Assembly (NCBI GenBank): GCA_001797815.1
Contig: MGQK01000063.1
Location: forward strand, 15,432 to 23,481
Length of the DNA: 8,050 bases
Direction: 5' to 3'
DNA from: Deltaproteobacteria bacterium RBG_13_61_14
GTDB taxonomy: Bacteria; RBG-13-61-14
The notes under the pieces are model-generated. The model saw only the letters and a list, made by a program, of their open reading frames with translations, had not been told where the DNA came from and ran no database searches. This document shows positions 5,734-8,050 of the stretch, one piece after another; positions within the stretch are counted from its first letter, which is position 1, and the number at the start of each line of letters is the position of its first letter. Made by a program: the position numbers and the translations under genes.

Positions 5734-6402
5734 GTGGAAAAAGCAGGCAGCGGACCGGCGGCCAAGGAACCGCGCTATCTTGCGATTGAAGGCCCGATCG
5801 GCGTGGGCAAGACCAGCCTGGCCGAGCGGGTGGCCGAGGTGCTCGGGGCGCGGCTGGTCAAGGAGCCGGCGGACGAAAACCCGTTCCTGCCCGGGTTTTA
5901 CCAGGATCCGCGGCGCTACGCTTTTCCGGCGCAGGTGTTCTTTTTACTCAACCGCTACCGGCAGCAGCAGGAATTGGCCCAGCAGGACCTGTTTGCGCAG
6001 AGCACGGTGGCGGATTACCTGTTCGACAAGGACCGGATCTTCGCGCACCTCAACCTGAGCGACAGCGAGCTCGAGCTTTACGAGCAGATCTACGGCTCGC
6101 TCAACCTGCGGGTGGTGCGGCCGGACCTGGTGATTTACTTGCAGGCGCGGCCCAAGGTGCTGTTGGAGCGGATCAAGCGCCGGGCCACGCCCTATGAGAA
6201 GAACCTGGACTTGAAATACCTCGAGCGCCTGAGCGCGGCATACGGCGATTACTTTTTCTATTACAACCAGACGCCGCTTTTGTCGGTGGATACCAGCGAG
6301 ATAGATTTCCTGGAGCGGGAGGAGGATTTCCAGGCCCTGGTCAAGGAGATCAAAACCGCCAAGGGCGGGACCCAGCATTTTAATCCGCTTGGATCCAGGT
6401 GA
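5734..6402 (+). CDS. Deoxynucleoside kinase (dAK/dGK family)
   Basis: This 222-residue cytoplasmic kinase phosphorylates purine deoxynucleosides (probably deoxyadenosine or deoxyguanosine) to monophosphates for salvage. It shows the Walker A loop GPIGVGKT (20-27), KEPADENPFL with Glu44 at the base-catalyst position of the family, RYAFPAQVFFLLNRYRQQQE (61-80), TVADYLFDKDRIFA (91-104) and the LID segment RIKRRATPYEKN (146-157). The sequence follows the bacterial dNK pattern closely. The start is GTG at 5734; no ATG, GTG or TTG lies upstream in frame back to the promoter. The ribosome-binding site is only a G-rich run. The N-terminal 13 residues before YLAIEG are longer than usual and low in conservation. 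Which deoxynucleoside is preferred cannot be read from the sequence. The stop codon lies in the loop of a small hairpin. A panB gene follows 188 bp later, an arrangement I recall from several bacterial groups. Confidence 0.9.
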   Translation: MEKAGSGPAAKEPRYLAIEGPIGVGKTSLAERVAEVLGARLVKEPADENPFLPGFYQDPRRYAFPAQVFFLLNRYRQQQELAQQDLFAQSTVADYLFDKDRIFAHLNLSDSELELYEQIYGSLNLRVVRPDLVIYLQARPKVLLERIKRRATPYEKNLDLKYLERLSAAYGDYFFYYNQTPLLSVDTSEIDFLEREEDFQALVKEIKTAKGGTQHFNPLGSR

Positions 6403-6495
6403 CTGGACCGAGACCGATTGCGCTTCTGGGTAAACCCTGTTTCTTGCCGACCGGGCCGGTAACCCGAAAGGGTAGCGGACCTGGAAAGACAAGGA
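6388..6495 (+). promoter_or_regulatory. Structured RNA leader of panB, possible pan RNA motif
   Basis: Two hairpins lie in tandem. Hairpin 1 (6388-6412): TCCAG (6394-6398) and CTGGA (6403-6407) close a GTGA tetraloop, A6393 is bulged, and the stem continues as CTTGG with CCGAG. Hairpin 2 (6451-6484): ACCC (6462-6465) and GGGT (6470-6473) close a GAAA tetraloop. Below them are U-A pair 6460/6474 with A6461 bulged, a G-G mismatch, CCG with CGG, bulged A6479, then CCGGG with CCTGG. An outer helix TTCTTG (6441-6446) with CAAGGA (6490-6495) is possible. From memory, the described pan motif is a stem with two conserved bulged adenosines, often in tandem, in leaders of pantothenate genes including deltaproteobacterial ones. 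The position directly before panB and a terminator fits. I could not compare it with the published consensus, so the family name is tentative. Confidence 0.42.
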
Positions 6496-6509
6496 CGAAG
6501 TTTGCAAGC

Positions 6510-6544
6510 AAGCCTTCCGGTCAAAGTCCGGAGGGCTTTTTTTT
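6510..6544 (+). terminator. Intrinsic terminator between dnk and panB (probable attenuator)
   Basis: AAGCCTTCCGG (6510-6520, including A6510) pairs with CCGGAGGGCTT (6528-6538), with one G-U pair and a 7-nt loop, followed by eight Ts (6537-6544). This is the only textbook rho-independent terminator in the window. Only 46 nt separate it from panB, and much of that is a palindrome, so panB most likely depends on read-through. Confidence 0.85.
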
Positions 6545-6547
6545 CAA

Positions 6548-6573
6548 TGGTCACAGGTTAAAAACCTGTGCCA
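6548..6573. repeat. Palindrome between the terminator and panB
   Basis: CACAGGTT (6552-6559) and AACCTGTG (6563-6570) pair perfectly around AAA. The stem extends to TGG (6548-6550) with CCA (6571-6573) across bulged T6551. It ends 5 bases before the AAGGAG of panB. It looks like a further dispersed palindrome inserted into the leader rather than a regulatory part, though it could affect ribosome access. Confidence 0.6.
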
Positions 6574-6590
6574 CTGAAAAGGAGTAAGCA

Positions 6591-7418
6591 GTGAAAAAAG
6601 TCACGATTTTGGACGTTCAGGCCATGAAGGACCGGGGCGAGAAGATCACCATGCTCACCGCCTACGATTACGCTTTCGGCAAGATCGTGGACGCCTGCGG
6701 GGTGGACATCATCCTGGTCGGCGACTCGGTGGGCACGGTGGTGCAGGGGGTGGCCAACACCCTGCCGGTGACCATGGAGGAGATGATCTACCACACCCGG
6801 ATGGTGGCCCGGGGCCGCGCGCGGGCGCTCCTGGTCTTTGACATGCCTTTCATGAGCTACCAGGAGAGCGTGGAGCAGGCGCGCCGGAACGCCGGCCGGG
6901 CCATCAAGGAGAGCGGCGCCGAGGCGGTGAAGCTCGAGGGCGGGGAGAACGTGGCCGAGGCGATTGCGGCGATTGTCAACATGGACGTGCCGGTGATGGC
7001 CCACATCGGGCTGACGCCCCAGTCGGTGCACCGGATGGGCGGCTTCAAGGTCCAGGGCCGCGAGGCCAAGCAGCGGAAGAAACTTTTGGCCGATGCCAAG
7101 GCGGTGGAAGACGCCGGCGCCTTTGCCGTGGTGCTGGAATGCGTCCCGGCCGAGCTCGCGGCCGAGATCACCCGGAGGCTCAAGATCCCCACCATCGGGA
7201 TCGGCTCCGGCATCCGCTGCGACGGCCAAGTGCTGGTGATCCACGACCTGCTCGGGCTTTACACCGACCGCAAGATCAGCTTTGTCAAGCAATACGTGAA
7301 CCTGAACCAGGCGATCGTCAAAGCGGTGGTCACTTACCTGGACGAGGTGCGGCGGGGCGCGTTCCCGGGCAAAGAGCATACATTCTTCATGAAACCAAAG
7401 AAAAGGACTAAAAAGTAG
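6591..7418 (+). CDS. panB: 3-methyl-2-oxobutanoate hydroxymethyltransferase (ketopantoate hydroxymethyltransferase)
   Basis: This 275-residue cytoplasmic enzyme transfers a hydroxymethyl group from 5,10-methylenetetrahydrofolate to 3-methyl-2-oxobutanoate to make ketopantoate, the first committed step to pantothenate and CoA. Metal-binding Asp45 (VGDSVG) and Asp84 (VFDMPF) match E. coli Asp45 and Asp84. Lys114 in VKLEGG and Glu183 in LECVP occupy the substrate and catalytic positions. [11 protein letters not shown] (137-147) and [14 protein letters not shown] (203-216) are also typical. Length is near the 264 residues of E. coli PanB, with a basic tail KPKKRTKK. The start is GTG at 6591 with AAGGAG (6579-6584) 6 nt upstream. 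panC follows after 38 bp. The upstream RNA structure and terminator suggest control by transcription attenuation. No panD or panE is in the window. Confidence 0.95.
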   Translation: MKKVTILDVQAMKDRGEKITMLTAYDYAFGKIVDACGVDIILVGDSVGTVVQGVANTLPVTMEEMIYHTRMVARGRARALLVFDMPFMSYQESVEQARRNAGRAIKESGAEAVKLEGGENVAEAIAAIVNMDVPVMAHIGLTPQSVHRMGGFKVQGREAKQRKKLLADAKAVEDAGAFAVVLECVPAELAAEITRRLKIPTIGIGSGIRCDGQVLVIHDLLGLYTDRKISFVKQYVNLNQAIVKAVVTYLDEVRRGAFPGKEHTFFMKPKKRTKK

Positions 7419-7422
7419 AACT

Positions 7423-7450
7423 GTGCACTGTTTACTGAGCACTATGCACT
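7423..7450. repeat. Three GCACT-containing heptamers in the panB-panC gap
   Basis: GTGCACT (7423-7429), GAGCACT (7437-7443) and ATGCACT (7444-7450) fill most of the 38-bp gap. No purine-rich ribosome-binding site precedes the panC ATG, so these bases occupy the place where one would be expected. Confidence 0.35.
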
Positions 7451-7456
7451 ACTCCG

Positions 7457-8050
7457 ATGGAAATTATTTCAGAACTGAAAGAGATGCAGGCGCGGGCCGA
7501 GGCGCTACGGCTCCAGGGCAAGCGGCTCGGGTGCGTGCCGACCATGGGCGCGCTGCACGAGGGGCACCTTCAGCTGATGCGCGAGGCCAAGCGGCGGAGC
7601 GACGTGGTTGCGGCCTCGGTGTTCGTGAACCCCGCCCAGTTCGCGCCCACCGAGGACCTGGCCAAGTATCCGCGCGACCGGGAGGGCGACCTGAGGAAAA
7701 TGGAGTCGGCCGGGGTGGACATCGCCTTTTTTCCGAGTGCGGAGGCCATGTATCCGGCTGGCGCGCAGACCTGGGTGACGGTGGAGGAGATCAGCCGGGA
7801 GCTGGAAGGCGCGAGCCGGCCCACGCACTTCCGGGGCGTGACCACGGTAGTGCTGAAGCTCTTTGCCCTGATGAAGCCGCACCTCGCGGTCTTCGGCCAG
7901 AAGGATTTTCAGCAGCTCAAGGTGATCGAGCGCATGGTCAAGGATCTGGACCTGGATATCGAGATCGTAGGGCACCCGACCGTGCGCGAGCCGGACGGCC
8001 TGGCCATGTCCAGCCGCAACCGCTACCTGAGCCCGGAAGAGCGCCGGCAG
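7457..8050 (+). CDS. panC: Pantothenate synthetase (pantoate-beta-alanine ligase), 5' part
   Basis: The first 198 codons are present and the frame runs off the window; family members are about 280 residues. The enzyme joins pantoate and beta-alanine with ATP through a pantoyl-adenylate intermediate. It belongs to the HIGH-type nucleotidyltransferase superfamily. PTMGALHEGHL (28-38) holds the ATP-binding HxGH (His34, His37). VFVNPAQF (55-62), THFRGV (123-128), VFGQKDFQQL (145-154) and the KMSKS-like MSSRNRYLS (184-192) follow in order. The ATG at 7457 gives the standard N-terminus MEIISELKEM, but there is no recognisable ribosome-binding site. Translation may depend on coupling to panB or on another initiation mode. 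It acts downstream of PanB, with ketopantoate reductase needed in between but not encoded here. Confidence 0.95.
   Translation, partial: MEIISELKEMQARAEALRLQGKRLGCVPTMGALHEGHLQLMREAKRRSDVVAASVFVNPAQFAPTEDLAKYPRDREGDLRKMESAGVDIAFFPSAEAMYPAGAQTWVTVEEISRELEGASRPTHFRGVTTVVLKLFALMKPHLAVFGQKDFQQLKVIERMVKDLDLDIEIVGHPTVREPDGLAMSSRNRYLSPEERRQ

Noticed and set aside
6451-6495. Cyclic di-GMP (GEMM-I) riboswitch suggested by the GAAA tetraloop
   Set aside because: The conserved receptor and downstream GACGCAAAGCC-type sequence are missing, and the panB context fits a different leader better.

Overview
The window is GC-rich chromosomal DNA from a bacterium, mostly housekeeping genes, with small palindromic repeats in most of the gaps. 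The best lineage guess is Desulfobacterota (former Deltaproteobacteria) or a nearby Gram-negative phylum. It rests on the stand-alone AICAR transformylase carrying an LKKMYRTIMDDHFPP-type N-terminus, on the deoxynucleoside kinase-panB-panC order, and on a possible pan-type RNA leader. This is inference from remembered families, not a database result.

Layout. (1) 2-2251: the two activities usually fused in PurH are separate genes. The window opens inside the IMP cyclohydrolase gene (ends 268) and continues with a 417-residue AICAR transformylase (998-2251). Between them sits a REP-associated tyrosine transposase (RAYT, 323-901) with five G-rich palindromes of one family: one upstream, an inverted pair inside its own reading frame, and an inverted pair over its stop codon and downstream. 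(2) 2323-4035: a large, two-domain SppA-type (S49) signal peptide peptidase. (3) 4036-4331: a gene-free convergent gap packed with unrelated inverted repeats, including a 128-bp MITE-like element. (4) 4332-5324 (minus): an extended SDR similar to HpnA/NAD-dependent epimerases. It is divergent from a small FmdB-type zinc-ribbon protein (5445-5663), and promoter-like sequences face both ways. (5) 5734-8050: deoxynucleoside kinase, panB and panC (cut by the window end), probably one operon reading from a good sigma70-like promoter at 5676-5705.

The functional themes are purine synthesis, deoxynucleoside salvage and pantothenate/CoA synthesis. The most interesting regulatory region is 6388-6590, between the kinase and panB. 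It holds two GNRA-capped hairpins with bulged adenosines, then a strong intrinsic terminator with eight Ts, then a palindrome that fills most of the remaining space before panB. The 3' strand of the second hairpin can instead pair with the 5' arm of the terminator, so the region has the layout of a transcription-attenuating leader. It may belong to the described pan RNA motif. The second notable theme is the RAYT that carries a copy of its own repeat pair in frame in its coding sequence.

No CRISPR array, tRNA, rRNA, phage genes or defence system were seen.
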